The position numbers and the translations under genes were made by a program. Of a stretch of 64,000 nt of DNA, positions 52,424-61,281 are shown one piece after another. The first letter of the stretch is position 1; every line of letters starts with the position of its first letter. The DNA lies in NCBI GenBank assembly GCA_023423335.1, contig JAFAFU010000005.1, forward strand, positions 1 to 64,000, read 5' to 3'. The stretch is from Bacillota bacterium. GTDB taxonomy: Bacteria > Bacillota > Clostridia > Lachnospirales > Lachnospiraceae. Under the pieces are notes generated by a model, which was not told the DNA's origin, did not search any database, and was given only the letters and a program-made list of their open reading frames with translations.

Positions 52424-52543
52424 AAAGGATCCCTTGTCATTAGGTTATCCTTTCCCTGTATACATTTTTCGTCTGTTGGCTGTCTCCTTATATTAGCGTT
52501 CGGTGCTTGCTTCCTTATGCGCCCTGCCCATTTTCTAAAAAGT

Positions 52544-52585
52544 GAGCTGCACACCGGCGGTTTTTAACCGCTAGTGCGACAGCTC
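52544..52585. repeat. Strong nested hairpin between the ArsR-like gene and the nitroreductase
   Basis: GAGCTG (52544-52549) pairs with CAGCTC (52580-52585), then GTGTG-like/CGCAC and GGCGGTT/AACCGC stems nest toward a TTT loop. Nearly the whole 42 bases pair. The rest of 52424-52637 has no gene. Confidence 0.55.
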
Positions 52586-52637
52586 CATAGCTTTACGTAC
52601 ATTTCTGATTATCTGTATTCAGGACCGTTATCTTCGT

Positions 52638-53237
52638 TTATCCAAAGATCTTAACCCTATCCTCCAGAGGGGAAAATTCCTTCTCTCCGGGATCTGCGAT
52701 CGGCCTGCCAAAGGGCATCTGGGCAAGCAGCTTCCATTTCTCCGGCAGGCTCCATTCCGCCTTCACCTGCTCATCGATCAGGGGATTATAATGCTGAAGG
52801 GAGGCCCCCAGTCCGGCATCCTCGAGAGCTGCCCATACCACATATTGAAGCATGCCTGAGGATTGCAGGGACCAAACAGGGAAATTATCTTTATACAATG
52901 CAAACTGCTCCTGCAGACCCTCCACCACGGCCTGGTCTTCAAAGAACAGAACGGTTCCAAAACCGTTTTTAAAGGAGTCCAGCTTCTCGCTGGTTTTTTC
53001 GAAGGCTCCTTCCGGTACAACCTTTTTAAGTACTTCTCTGACGATTTCCCACAGCCTGTCATGCTGTTCCCCGAACAGCAGCACTGTCCTGGCACTCTGG
53101 GAATTAAAAGCGGAGGGAACATATTTCACGGAGTGCTCCACGATACTCTTAATCTCCTCCTTGGAAATGTCCGATGCCTTGTCAATCCCATAATATGATC
53201 TGCGATTTTCCACTACCTCATTAAAACTACGTTTCAT
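52638..53237 (-). CDS. Nitroreductase family protein (FMN-dependent)
   Basis: A 199-residue oxidoreductase of the Frm2/HBN1-like nitroreductase branch: NRRSYYGID near residue 12, PSAFNSQSARTVLLF for FMN binding, and LEDAGLGASLQHYNP. It reduces nitro or related compounds with NAD(P)H. It starts after AGGAAAG. It is divergent from an OhrR-type regulator with a shared 350-base region that carries operator-like boxes, suggesting induction by peroxides or electrophiles. Confidence 0.93.
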   Translation of the reverse strand: MKRSFNEVVENRRSYYGIDKASDISKEEIKSIVEHSVKYVPSAFNSQSARTVLLFGEQHDRLWEIVREVLKKVVPEGAFEKTSEKLDSFKNGFGTVLFFEDQAVVEGLQEQFALYKDNFPVWSLQSSGMLQYVVWAALEDAGLGASLQHYNPLIDEQVKAEWSLPEKWKLLAQMPFGRPIADPGEKEFSPLEDRVKIFG

Positions 53238-53432
53238 ATAAATCTTCCTTTCCTAATTAATATTTTATTTATGAATATTCTGAATTACTTTTTTGTCCGT
53301 TATGCAGCTTTGGATTAAACCATCCATTTGATCCATTCATCCTATTCTGACTCAAGAAAAGTTATGACAGCTCCATTTATATTGTTTACAATTTAATTAA
53401 ACACTATTAATTTTGTTTTGTCAATCCCTATC

Positions 53433-53471
53433 TTGACATTTCTTAATTAATTGTATAAAATCAAATTGTAT
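53433..53471 (+). promoter_or_regulatory. Promoter with twin AATTGTAT boxes (OhrR-type operator)
   Basis: TTGACA (53433-53438) and TAAAAT (53456-53461), 17 bases apart. AATTGTAT occurs at 53449-53456 and 53464-53471, over the -10 and the start. B. subtilis OhrR binds repeats of TACAATT-AATTGTA, which these match in half-site. A further TTTACAATT at about 53388-53396 lies on the nitroreductase side. Confidence 0.65.
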
Positions 53472-53533
53472 ATATGAATAATGATTGATCCATTCTATAT
53501 ATAAGCATGAAACATGAAATGAGAGGTACTAGT

Positions 53534-53587
53534 GTGAATATTGTGCTGACGCCCAAATTCGCGGGCATCGGCAGCATGGAGGATTAG
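53534..53587 (+). CDS. Possible 17-residue leader peptide before the OhrR-type gene
   Basis: GTG at 53534 with AGAGG seven bases upstream opens an 18-codon frame (VNIVLTPKFAGIGSMED) that ends with TAG one base before the regulator ATG. It covers the regulator ribosome site, so its translation could affect expression. It may also be chance. Confidence 0.3.
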   Translation: MNIVLTPKFAGIGSMED

Positions 53588-53588
53588 A

Positions 53589-54071
53589 ATGAAACAAACC
53601 AATTATAGTCCCGACAGAGAGCCGAAGGCTGCAGATCATTACAACAGCCTCATGCTGGATAACCAGCTCTGTTTTTCCCTCTATGTCTGTTCCAAGGAGA
53701 TTATCCGGATGTATAAGCCCCTTTTGGATCCCTACGGTCTCACCTATACGGGTTATATCGTTTTGATGGCACTTTGGGAGGAGGATCAGATTACTGTCAA
53801 GGAGCTGGGTAAGAAATTATACCTGGACTCCGGTACCCTGACACCTCTGCTGAAGAAGCTGGAAACCCAGGGATATATCGCAAGGTCACGCAGCTCCCAG
53901 GATGAACGGAATGTCTATATTAAGTTGAGCCCGATGGGAAGGGATTTCAAAGACGAGGCGCTGAAGATACCTGAGAAAATGATCTGCAACCTGAACATGG
54001 ATCCGGAAAGCGCCGGGCAGCTGCTTTCCTGTCTCCGCAATATGATGCTGCGTCTGAACCAGGAAGAATAA
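53589..54071 (+). CDS. MarR-family regulator, OhrR type
   Basis: A 160-residue MarR protein whose core follows B. subtilis OhrR closely: LDNQLCFSLYVCSKEI with the reactive Cys in the conserved first position, KPLLDPYGLTYTGYIVLMALWE, the recognition helix LYLDSGTLTPLLKKLE and the wing RSSQDERNVYI. OhrR senses organic hydroperoxides through that Cys. A second Cys follows five residues later (VCSK). About 22 extra N-terminal residues precede the domain. Probable target: the divergent nitroreductase and itself. Confidence 0.92.
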   Translation: MKQTNYSPDREPKAADHYNSLMLDNQLCFSLYVCSKEIIRMYKPLLDPYGLTYTGYIVLMALWEEDQITVKELGKKLYLDSGTLTPLLKKLETQGYIARSRSSQDERNVYIKLSPMGRDFKDEALKIPEKMICNLNMDPESAGQLLSCLRNMMLRLNQEE

Positions 54072-54103
54072 AATTGCTTCATGATAACCGGTATCCGATA
54101 TAT

Positions 54104-54153
54104 AAGGAGCCTGTAATTTCCTGCACTGATTGTTCGGAAATTACAGGCTCCTT
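54104..54153. terminator. Bidirectional terminator between the OhrR-type gene and argC
   Basis: A perfect 18-bp stem (54104-54121 with 54136-54153, AAGGAGCC/GGCTCCTT at the base), extended by TATAT/ATATA on each side. Lies between convergent genes. Confidence 0.9.
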
Positions 54154-54182
54154 ATATATTACAATGCTTTATCGCTTCTGCC

Positions 54183-55133
54183 CTACAGATGCAAATCTTC
54201 CTTAAATCCCAGCATCAAATTCATATTCTGGATAGCCGCCCCGGAGGCTCCCTTACCGAGATTATCAAGCCTGGTCATGATCAAAGCGAACCCCTTTGCA
54301 TCATTCCCAAAGATAAAAATCTCCGCATTATTCGTTCCGTTGCAGGCCGTTATATCGAACCCGCCGTCAAACAGCAGGGAATCATCTCCATAGGGCATCA
54401 CCTTTACGAATTTTTCACTTTCATAATGCTTACAGAAAAGCTCATGGATCGCCCGGGCCTCAAGCTTTTTTGATAACAGCCTCGTATGTACCGGAACGGA
54501 GGCTGCAAGCCCCTGGTAATAGTCACAGACAACAGGGACAAAATGAGGATTTTCCGAAAGACCGGAATGCTCTGTCATTTCTTTCAGGTGCTTATGATTC
54601 ATAGCCAGGCTGTATGGCCGGGGTGCCTTTGTATACCAGTTCACACCGTTATCAGCCTCGTATTTATCAATCAATGCTTTCCCGCCGCCGCTATAGCCTG
54701 TTATGCTCTGACAGGTCAGCGGATAATCTGCCGGCATTATGCCGCCGGCAATCATAGGATATACGGACAGTGCAAAGGCAGTTGCATGACAGCCCGGATT
54801 ACTGACCCGCTTCCCTGTAACTACCGCCTCCCTATGGGCACCTGACAGCTCCGGGAGACCGTAAGCCCAGCCCGGAGCAGTCCTGTGGGCGGTACTGGCA
54901 TCGATAATTCTGGTCTCTGGATTCGTTACCAGGGATACCGCTTCCATTGCTGCCTCATCCGGCAGGCATAGGAATACAATATCGGCTTCATTTAAGCACC
55001 TTGCCCTCTCGGCCGGGTCCCGCCGCTTCTCATAATCAATTGCTATCATCTCCAGCTCCGTATATAAGCTTAGCCTTTCATGAATTTTTAAACCGGTCGT
55101 ACCGGTCAGTCCGTCAACAAATACCTTCTTCAT
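54183..55133 (-). CDS. argC: N-acetyl-gamma-glutamyl-phosphate reductase, type 2
   Basis: Third step of arginine synthesis: NADPH reduction of N-acetylglutamyl phosphate. The 316 residues are those of the shorter type 2 enzyme, with the nucleotide loop GLTGTTGLKI, the catalytic Cys115 in SNPGCHATAF, and NHKHLKEM and CNGTNNAEI further on. No other arg gene lies next to it, unlike the usual argCJBD cluster, so the main pathway may be elsewhere with a second argC. It starts with ATG without a strong ribosome site (AGGGATGAAG). Confidence 0.95.
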   Translation of the reverse strand: MKKVFVDGLTGTTGLKIHERLSLYTELEMIAIDYEKRRDPAERARCLNEADIVFLCLPDEAAMEAVSLVTNPETRIIDASTAHRTAPGWAYGLPELSGAHREAVVTGKRVSNPGCHATAFALSVYPMIAGGIMPADYPLTCQSITGYSGGGKALIDKYEADNGVNWYTKAPRPYSLAMNHKHLKEMTEHSGLSENPHFVPVVCDYYQGLAASVPVHTRLLSKKLEARAIHELFCKHYESEKFVKVMPYGDDSLLFDGGFDITACNGTNNAEIFIFGNDAKGFALIMTRLDNLGKGASGAAIQNMNLMLGFKEDLHL

Positions 55134-55239
55134 CCCTGATCACTCCAGATTTATTCTATTGGTTGCATATTTATACAATGCTTTTTATTAATATACAACA
55201 CAAACAAAGCAATGTCAACTGCTTTTCCCTTACTCCCGA

Positions 55240-55809
55240 TTACTGGTAGACAAATCGGATTTCTGAAAGATAAATCCTCTTATAGAGATTCATCCTGCTT
55301 TTCAGATCCCTGCCGGTAATAAAGATATTCGTAATGGATTCCCACAGGAATACCCAGCCGCCGATAAAAATTCCTTCCCGGACGATATTCAGCGCAATAT
55401 GAGTGGTTTCATTCAGATAGAGATATCCAATCCCCAAAAGTGAAAAAGAAAGGAACAAATACATCAGAGTCTTGTTCCTGATATCAGCCATATTCCGTTT
55501 CTCCTTGGCTGCGGCATACAGATAAAAATTCTCATAGGCGGCCTTGACAGCGCCTTCCTTCTTCGGGTCCATTTTTGTCTCCGGAAGATACAATACCAAT
55601 ATGATATTATTGCTCCTCGGGATATCTTCCACTGAGGTTATGATAAATTCATTGAATTCTTCTTGGATAAACCGCTTCTTAAAGGGCGCCGGGTCCCATT
55701 GGTCATAAATATCCCCGTAATCCTCCAAGCCAACTTCGATCAGGTAGGCATTGGTTTCCTTCTCATATTTGTATTGCTTCTGGATCTGGGAGGAGCGCTT
55801 CTTTCGCAT
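55240..55809 (-). CDS. Uncharacterised two-TM membrane protein
   Basis: A 189-residue protein starting MRKKRSSQIQKQYKYEKE; GGAGGT lies four bases upstream of the ATG at 55809, which excludes the longer frame. The first 110 residues are soluble and acidic (YDQWDPAPFKKRFIQEEF, VLYLPETKMDPKKEG), then two hydrophobic segments near residues 113-131 and 142-160, and a short basic tail. I do not recognise the family. It lies alone between argC and the ZIP transporter gene. Confidence 0.6.
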   Translation of the reverse strand: MRKKRSSQIQKQYKYEKETNAYLIEVGLEDYGDIYDQWDPAPFKKRFIQEEFNEFIITSVEDIPRSNNIILVLYLPETKMDPKKEGAVKAAYENFYLYAAAKEKRNMADIRNKTLMYLFLSFSLLGIGYLYLNETTHIALNIVREGIFIGGWVFLWESITNIFITGRDLKSRMNLYKRIYLSEIRFVYQ

Positions 55810-56071
55810 AAGTACCTCCAATCTTAATGAAATTAATGCCCTGAGACTTTTAAAGCCGAGTGAACATGCACCATCCATAACAAAATTATTATTCTGTTTT
55901 TGCAATGGGATTTATTCACGAAAGCCACCTTTAAAAACCCGGAAATTCTTATAAAAGGGCCATTGCATTGCTGCAGCAGCCCCTATTTACAGTGCGCCCG
56001 GCATGGGCGCAATCTAATAAAGCTACGAATCAGGTGGATATAAGCAGTGCAATCCCGGGACAGGATAGAAA

Positions 56072-56884
56072 TCAACCCAGGGCTACATCCAGCAGCATCA
56101 TAACCGCAAAGCCTACCATTGCTCCGATGGTTCCGACATTGGAATGGTGCTTCTCCTGCTGTGCTTCCGGAATTAATTCCTCAACGACAACATAAATCAT
56201 TGCCCCTGCCGCAAAGGATAAGGCATAGGGTAAAATCGGCTTCATCGCAATGACCGCTGCAGCTCCGAGAACACCGGCAATCGGTTCCACTATACCGGAG
56301 GCCTGCCCATAGATAAAGCTCTTCATTCTGGATAAACCCTCTCTTCTTAAGGGAACCGAAACGGCCGCACCCTCCGGAAAATTCTGCAATCCAATACCTA
56401 ACGCCAGTGCCACTGCACCAGCCAGGGAAGCAGCCGGCAAATCTGCCGCCGCCGCACCGAAAGCCACACCTACCGCAAGCCCTTCCGGAATATTATGGAG
56501 CGTAATCGCCATCACCAGCAGTATACTTCTCTGCCATCCGGTTTTTACACCCTCCGGCTCTAAGTTCTGCGCACCCATATGAAGATGGGGCATGATCGTG
56601 TCCACCAGCCAAAGGAATGCTCCGCCTGCCAAGAAGCCTATGACAGCGGGAACCCAGGCAATCATATCCGCTTCCTCCGCCATACTGATTGCCGGAGCCA
56701 GTAAGGACCAGAAGCTGGCTGCTATCATGACACCGGCCGCAAAGCCCAGCATTCCGTTAAGAACCTTCTTATTAATACTTTTAAAAACAAATACGGTTGA
56801 TGACCCTAATGCAGTTACAAACCAGGTAAATAAAGTAGCCATCAAAGCCTGCATAACCGGGTTAAGATTCGAAATCCAATCCAT
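56072..56884 (-). CDS. ZIP-family metal transporter
   Basis: A 270-residue GufA/ZupT-like importer for Zn2+ or related divalent metals. The metal path motifs are HNIPEG (130-135) in TM4 and QNFPEG (167-172) in TM5; there are eight hydrophobic segments and a short loop with HLHMG at 100-104. GGAG precedes the ATG. A promoter candidate lies at 56931-56958. No metal-regulator gene is adjacent. Confidence 0.93.
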   Translation of the reverse strand: MDWISNLNPVMQALMATLFTWFVTALGSSTVFVFKSINKKVLNGMLGFAAGVMIAASFWSLLAPAISMAEEADMIAWVPAVIGFLAGGAFLWLVDTIMPHLHMGAQNLEPEGVKTGWQRSILLVMAITLHNIPEGLAVGVAFGAAAADLPAASLAGAVALALGIGLQNFPEGAAVSVPLRREGLSRMKSFIYGQASGIVEPIAGVLGAAAVIAMKPILPYALSFAAGAMIYVVVEELIPEAQQEKHHSNVGTIGAMVGFAVMMLLDVALG

Positions 56885-56930
56885 GTTTCTCCTCCTGTCT
56901 CATTCTATTCTTTTATAATTACTTTATTTT

Positions 56931-56958
56931 ATTCTATCATGAATTTTATAATTTGCAA
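56931..56958 (-). promoter_or_regulatory. Candidate promoter of the ZIP gene
   Basis: TTGCAA (56958-56953) and TAGAAT (56936-56931), 16 bases apart on the minus strand. Just upstream lies an AT-rich stretch with ATAATGATTA, loosely like a Fur/Zur half-site; not strong enough to name. Confidence 0.4.
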
Positions 56959-57018
56959 TAACAATAATGATTACTAACTTCATAAAATTTTATATAGCAC
57001 ATTTTTTATTTATCTTCC

Positions 57019-58239
57019 TTAGAATCGACTGAGCTTTGCTATCTTATCCAGAACTCTTTCCTTCTCGCTGCCCTCAAGCGGTGTCGGCTGATAATTATTA
57101 CGTTCCTTTACAGAGGATATCGAGCAGGGGATGGCTTCATTTTCCTGGGAAATCAACTCTCCGTTCCTAAAATTAAATCTATGTACATAAACCATACTGT
57201 CTTTATCGCTGGGGTTTTTGTTGCCGCCGAAGGAGAAATTACCCAGGCTGTAGATAATACTCTTCCCGTTATATTCTTCAATCCCCTGCAATACATGAGG
57301 ATGTCCTCCCAATACCAGATCGGCCCCCTGGTCAATGGAGTAATGGGCCAGCTTCGTCTGTACTGAATTCGGATAATAATCCCTTTCTATCCCCCAGTGG
57401 AACATTAGAATGACAATATCGGCTCCCTCCGCTTTCAGAGCCTCAATTGCCTGACGGATCTCTTCCTTCTGCTTCTCTGCTGCCTCCCAGACAGTGAAGC
57501 CTGCCAGGCCGACCCGGATTCCCCTGACCTCCTGTATATACCTGTGTTCATATCCAAAATATCCGATTTCCGCCTTCTCCAGATTTTTCAAGGTATCCTG
57601 ATACCCCTGCTCCAAATAGTCTCGGGTGTGGTTATTGGCGATACTGACTGCCTCGATGTCCCCTTGCTTAAGAATCTCCACATATGAGGGGTCCGCCTTA
57701 AAACGGAATTTCTTGTTCGCCTTTGTCTCCGCTGTCGTTAAGGTTGTCTCCAGATTCACGATGGTGATATCATCTTCTTCAAAGATACTCTTTACATTAC
57801 GGAGAAAGTAACCGTAATCCATATCCCGGATCTCCAATTCGTGATCGAAGCTTTTCTCGTATCCGTAGCTATGGTCCCTGCCCAGGGTGACATCTCCGGC
57901 GGCACTGATGGTTATTGTGTCATATACATCTTCCGGGATCGTCTCCGGCTTCTCACTGCTGTCTGCCCTTCCGGCATCTTCGCCGGTATTCTCCCTGGGA
58001 TCGGCATCAACGGCGCCGGACTGGCCTGTACCTTCCTTTCCTTCATTGCCGCTGTCTGTCTGCAGATTTTCATTTCCGGTGATTGATTCCATTGCATCTA
58101 TCGTATGAAAAGAGATGTCTCCCTTAATGACCACCATAAGGAATAACCCCGCCACGATCAACGCCTCAAATCCAAGAATAATTCCAAGTGTTTTCTTTTT
58201 CCTGCTGTTTTTAACCTTATTTCCCTTAATCAATGTCAT
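57019..58239 (-). CDS. CapA-family metallophosphatase-like protein, membrane anchored
   Basis: A 406-residue protein: basic N-terminus, one membrane segment at about 17-38, an acidic Gly/Glu/Asp linker (55-105), and a CapA (PGA_cap) domain with ISAAGDVTLGRD, VNLETTLT, IANNHTRDYLEQG, FHWGIERDY and GGHPHVLQGIE. CapA-like proteins act in poly-gamma-glutamate export or, more often, have unknown phosphatase-like roles; no capB or capC is present, so capsule synthesis is not supported. AGAGGG sits directly before the ATG; TTG at codon 3 is a better-spaced alternative start. Confidence 0.9.
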   Translation of the reverse strand: MTLIKGNKVKNSRKKKTLGIILGFEALIVAGLFLMVVIKGDISFHTIDAMESITGNENLQTDSGNEGKEGTGQSGAVDADPRENTGEDAGRADSSEKPETIPEDVYDTITISAAGDVTLGRDHSYGYEKSFDHELEIRDMDYGYFLRNVKSIFEEDDITIVNLETTLTTAETKANKKFRFKADPSYVEILKQGDIEAVSIANNHTRDYLEQGYQDTLKNLEKAEIGYFGYEHRYIQEVRGIRVGLAGFTVWEAAEKQKEEIRQAIEALKAEGADIVILMFHWGIERDYYPNSVQTKLAHYSIDQGADLVLGGHPHVLQGIEEYNGKSIIYSLGNFSFGGNKNPSDKDSMVYVHRFNFRNGELISQENEAIPCSISSVKERNNYQPTPLEGSEKERVLDKIAKLSRF

Positions 58240-58398
58240 CCCTCTTTGTATGCTATAATGGCAGATATAATTTCTGCTCCTCTCCCATTATAATTCATAT
58301 CATGATATTTTTCTACCCCCATCCCCGGCTTTCGGGATAAATCGCGGCATGAGCGGACCGCAATCCCTGTTTACTCTGAGGTCTTTGCCACATCAAAA

Positions 58399-58443
58399 TA
58401 CTCCCTTCCTGCGATGCTGTAAGCCGTCTGCAGTCAGGGAGTA
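58399..58443. terminator. Hairpin after the small lipoprotein gene
   Basis: TACTCCCT (58399-58406) pairs with AGGGAGTA (58436-58443), with an inner CTGC/GCAG stem, followed on the minus strand by TTTTG. Confidence 0.6.
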
Positions 58444-58475
58444 CCGTCCTATGCTTCCTTTTCCCATGGAGATGA

Positions 58476-58664
58476 TTATTTGAACATATCTCCTAATTCC
58501 TTTAATCCTTCTTCAATCATTTTTTCATAGTAATGCGCTTCACAATAGCCGTTTTTAAAGACCTCTTCCGAGCAGCCCTCCGCTTTGCAGTCCTTCTGAC
58601 CGCAGGCTGCTGCAAAAAGCATAATGCTAAAAATAAGTGTCAGCAGAAAACATCTCTTCTTCAT
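58476..58664 (-). CDS. Small Cys-rich lipoprotein
   Basis: A 62-residue protein with a lipoprotein signal and lipobox FAAAC (Cys21), followed by a small domain GQKDCKAEGCSEEVFKNGYC with three further Cys and a His (CEAHYYEKM) that could hold a metal ion. The pattern recalls small zinc-ribbon-like domains seen on clostridial lipoproteins. Function unknown. It lies between the CapA and M20 peptidase genes. Confidence 0.7.
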   Translation of the reverse strand: MKKRCFLLTLIFSIMLFAAACGQKDCKAEGCSEEVFKNGYCEAHYYEKMIEEGLKELGDMFK

Positions 58665-58752
58665 ATAATATATCCTCCCACGTTATTATGTAAATTCTAC
58701 CAGATAATTTTACATAATTCAGCAGAAGGTGTCAATCAGGAACATAGAATAC

Positions 58753-59874
58753 TTAACGCCAAATTTCATCCGTCATCAGCTTTAATACTATTTCACTGCA
58801 TTTTTCCAGATCATCCAAGGTGGTGTATTCCTGACAGGAATGCACCTTATGCATTCCACAGGCAAGAACGATACCCACAATTCCGTTTTGGGCAAAATTA
58901 TTATTATCACTTCCCCCAAAGGTTTCAATGAGCTTAACGGGTATCTGCAAATCTTCGCATGCCTGTGCAAATCTCCTTATGACCGGATGCTCCGGAGCAA
59001 CTTCATAAGCATGACACCCGAAGGTGGATTCAAATTCGCAGCAGGCCTGATACTTCCTTGCCGTCTCCTTCAGGATTATTTCCAGCTCCTTTGCCACAGT
59101 CACACAACGTTCGTGCTTCTGACTCCGGACCTCTCCCTTCAGGATGCATCGTTCCGGCACAATATTCCTGGCCATACCGCCCTCAATCTGACCAATATTC
59201 ACTGTTGTCTCCTCATCCAGTCTGCCCTGCCTGATGTGGGAGATTGCTTTTGCAGCAACCGCAATCGCATTGATTCCCTGTTCCGGTGCAAATCCGGCAT
59301 GGGAGGCCTTCCCTGTGATTGCCGCGGTAAAGGAAACCAGGGTGGGAGCCTTCCTGGCCGCCGTACCGATGGGCCCGTCCAGATCAAGCACATAGGCTTC
59401 CCTGGCTCTGATTTTGCTGTAATCAAACAAGCGGCTTCCCTGGATATACACTTCCTCCGCTACCGGGAATAATATCTCTATCCTTCTATGAGAAAGCCCA
59501 AGCTCCCTGGCCGTTCTGACTGCTTCCAGGATAGCAACCACTCCGGACAGGTCATCCGCACCCAGTACCGTAGTCCCATCGCTGGTAATCGTACCGTCCT
59601 CATGCAGGATCGCTTTTTTCCCAATTCCCGGATCTACCGTATCCATATGGGCAGAAAACAGTATGGGGTCCCCCTGCAGGGTTCCTTCCAGATAACCATA
59701 TATATTTCCGCAATTTCCTCCGAATTGTTCTCCTGCATGATCCTCTTCCACCTGAAAAGAGAGTTCTTTCAGCCGCCGGAGCAGCTCGTCGGCCATCGCC
59801 CTCTCCCGATAGGATACCGCATCAATGGAAACCAGTCTGCCAAACTCCTCTCCGAGCCTCAATCTGTTTATCAT
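58753..59874 (-). CDS. M20-family metallopeptidase, PepT-like
   Basis: A 373-residue cytoplasmic co-catalytic zinc peptidase. Motifs: FSAHMDTVDPG (first metal His and Asp), GADDLSGVVAILE (bridging Asp), FPVAEEVYIQGSR (Glu-Glu), an inserted dimerisation domain (about 180-290) with GKASHAG, and GGSDNNNFAQNG near the end. It matches the PepT-like branch (tripeptidase or related). GGGAGGG is six bases upstream of the ATG. Confidence 0.93.
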   Translation of the reverse strand: MINRLRLGEEFGRLVSIDAVSYRERAMADELLRRLKELSFQVEEDHAGEQFGGNCGNIYGYLEGTLQGDPILFSAHMDTVDPGIGKKAILHEDGTITSDGTTVLGADDLSGVVAILEAVRTARELGLSHRRIEILFPVAEEVYIQGSRLFDYSKIRAREAYVLDLDGPIGTAARKAPTLVSFTAAITGKASHAGFAPEQGINAIAVAAKAISHIRQGRLDEETTVNIGQIEGGMARNIVPERCILKGEVRSQKHERCVTVAKELEIILKETARKYQACCEFESTFGCHAYEVAPEHPVIRRFAQACEDLQIPVKLIETFGGSDNNNFAQNGIVGIVLACGMHKVHSCQEYTTLDDLEKCSEIVLKLMTDEIWR

Positions 59875-59979
59875 GAATAGCCCTCCCCGTCTGCATAATT
59901 GTATGATAGGAACCGGTTCTTATCAGCCTTGATAAGATCTCGGTCCTTATTCTTCATTATAGCCTCTGCCAGATAAAAA

Positions 59980-60016
59980 GTCTGCCCCTGAAATAAAAAT
60001 TATTCCGGGGGCAGAC
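59980..60016 (-). terminator. Terminator after the deacetylase gene
   Basis: GTCTGCCCC (59980-59988) pairs with GGGGCAGAC (60008-60016); on the minus strand the stem is followed by TTTTTATC. Confidence 0.85.
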
Positions 60017-60049
60017 CTAAAATAGAAGGATGAAATGCTGTTATAATAA

Positions 60050-60853
60050 TTACCAGGCAGGATTCGTCCAGAGCTTACTCTCAACGTTCGGATCAACGCC
60101 CTTTAATTCAAATAATTTACTTATTGTTACAAAGGCAAAACCATTATCTCTCAATCCCTGGATCATGTCGTCCAGAGCTTCTACCGTGTTCATATTCCCA
60201 TTGAAATCATGAAGAAGTACAATATCGCCGTCCTGCGCATTTGCTATGATGGTTTCCGACCTCTTCTCTGCCGTAACGGAAGCATCCCAGTCAACACAAT
60301 TAATACCATTTATGAAGGGAAGATCAATGCTCTCATACATTTGCACACTGGTGGCAATGAAGGGGGGTCTGAAGAATGCCGGTGTGACACCAACCATTTC
60401 AAATATCTTATCGCTGGTATCCTGAATCTCTTTCTTAAGCTCTTCGTCCGTCATAGTACTCATATTCTTATGGGACCAGGAATGATTGGCAATCTCACAG
60501 CCCAGTTCCAGCTGTCTCTCCATAACGGCTTTCGTATCATCATTAATGTTCTGTCCGATCAGAAAGAAGGAAGCCACAACTCCCTGCTCTTCTAAAATAT
60601 CAAGAACTAAAGGTGTTATTTGAAGGTTCGGGCCGTCATCAAAGGTCAGGGCAATCAGCTTCTTGCCGGTATAATCCTCTTCCGGTTCCGGCTCAGGAGT
60701 CGGTGTGGCTGTAGGCGCTGCAGTCGGTTCAGCAGTAGGCTCCGCTGCTTCGGTCGGTGTAATCTCTTTCACGGTTTCTTTCTCCTTTCCAGAGCAAGCC
60801 ATAAGTAATGTCATCATAATACAGATTAATGCTACGGTTATTATCCTTTTCAT
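60050..60853 (-). CDS. Polysaccharide deacetylase lipoprotein (CE4/NodB)
   Basis: A 267-residue lipoprotein: signal with lipobox LMAC (Cys20), a Pro/Thr/Glu-rich linker (30-60) like that of the binding protein at 19.7-21.1 kb, and a NodB domain with TFDDGPN (70-76), HSWSHKN (124-130), FFRPPF and VLLHDFN. The catalytic Asp-Asp and metal His-His are present. It probably N-deacetylates peptidoglycan or another glycan at the cell surface. GGAGGT is four bases upstream of the ATG. Confidence 0.94.
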   Translation of the reverse strand: MKRIITVALICIMMTLLMACSGKEKETVKEITPTEAAEPTAEPTAAPTATPTPEPEPEEDYTGKKLIALTFDDGPNLQITPLVLDILEEQGVVASFFLIGQNINDDTKAVMERQLELGCEIANHSWSHKNMSTMTDEELKKEIQDTSDKIFEMVGVTPAFFRPPFIATSVQMYESIDLPFINGINCVDWDASVTAEKRSETIIANAQDGDIVLLHDFNGNMNTVEALDDMIQGLRDNGFAFVTISKLFELKGVDPNVESKLWTNPAW

Positions 60854-60865
60854 AAATACCTCCAT

Positions 60866-61281
60866 CTCCCGCTGCCGCGGTAATAATCATGAATCCCCCG
60901 GATCCATTTATGCCGCACAGATTGATATCCCTGCACTGCATCCCCATGGTCTTATTGTAGCAAATCAAGGAGCATCAATCAAATAACTATATTATAATCA
61001 AAACTATAAGTCATGAATTATATCCGTGCATAAGCAGATTAGTCCATGAAAAATATATCCGTCCCGCATGCTTGCATGAAGAGGCGGAATTTTTTTCATG
61101 GATAAGTGCAACGCGAACGAGGAAGCGAAGCTTCCTCGTTGCTAATCTATTCATAGATTCATTCCCACAGCTTCTTTGCTGTTAATCTGCTCATTACATA
61201 TTTCCAAAATGCTAAATATGTTTACATAATTCATGGCATAATATTCACGGTGTAAAAATAATGGATGAAAGGATAATGGAT
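60866..61281. other. Intergenic region with one strong hairpin
   Basis: No gene seen. A perfect hairpin AACGAGGAAGC-GAA-GCTTCCTCGTT lies at 61116-61140, preceded by a T-run at 61091-61096. It may be an RNA element or a dispersed palindrome. The region holds the promoters of the deacetylase (minus) and the ACT-like gene (plus); I found no clear consensus for either. Confidence 0.45.

Noticed and set aside
52544..52585. Integron attC-like recombination site
   Set aside because: The hairpin lacks the conserved attC core triplets at its ends, and no integrase or cassette array is present.
57019..58239. Poly-gamma-glutamate capsule locus
   Set aside because: Only a CapA-like protein is present; CapB and CapC are missing.
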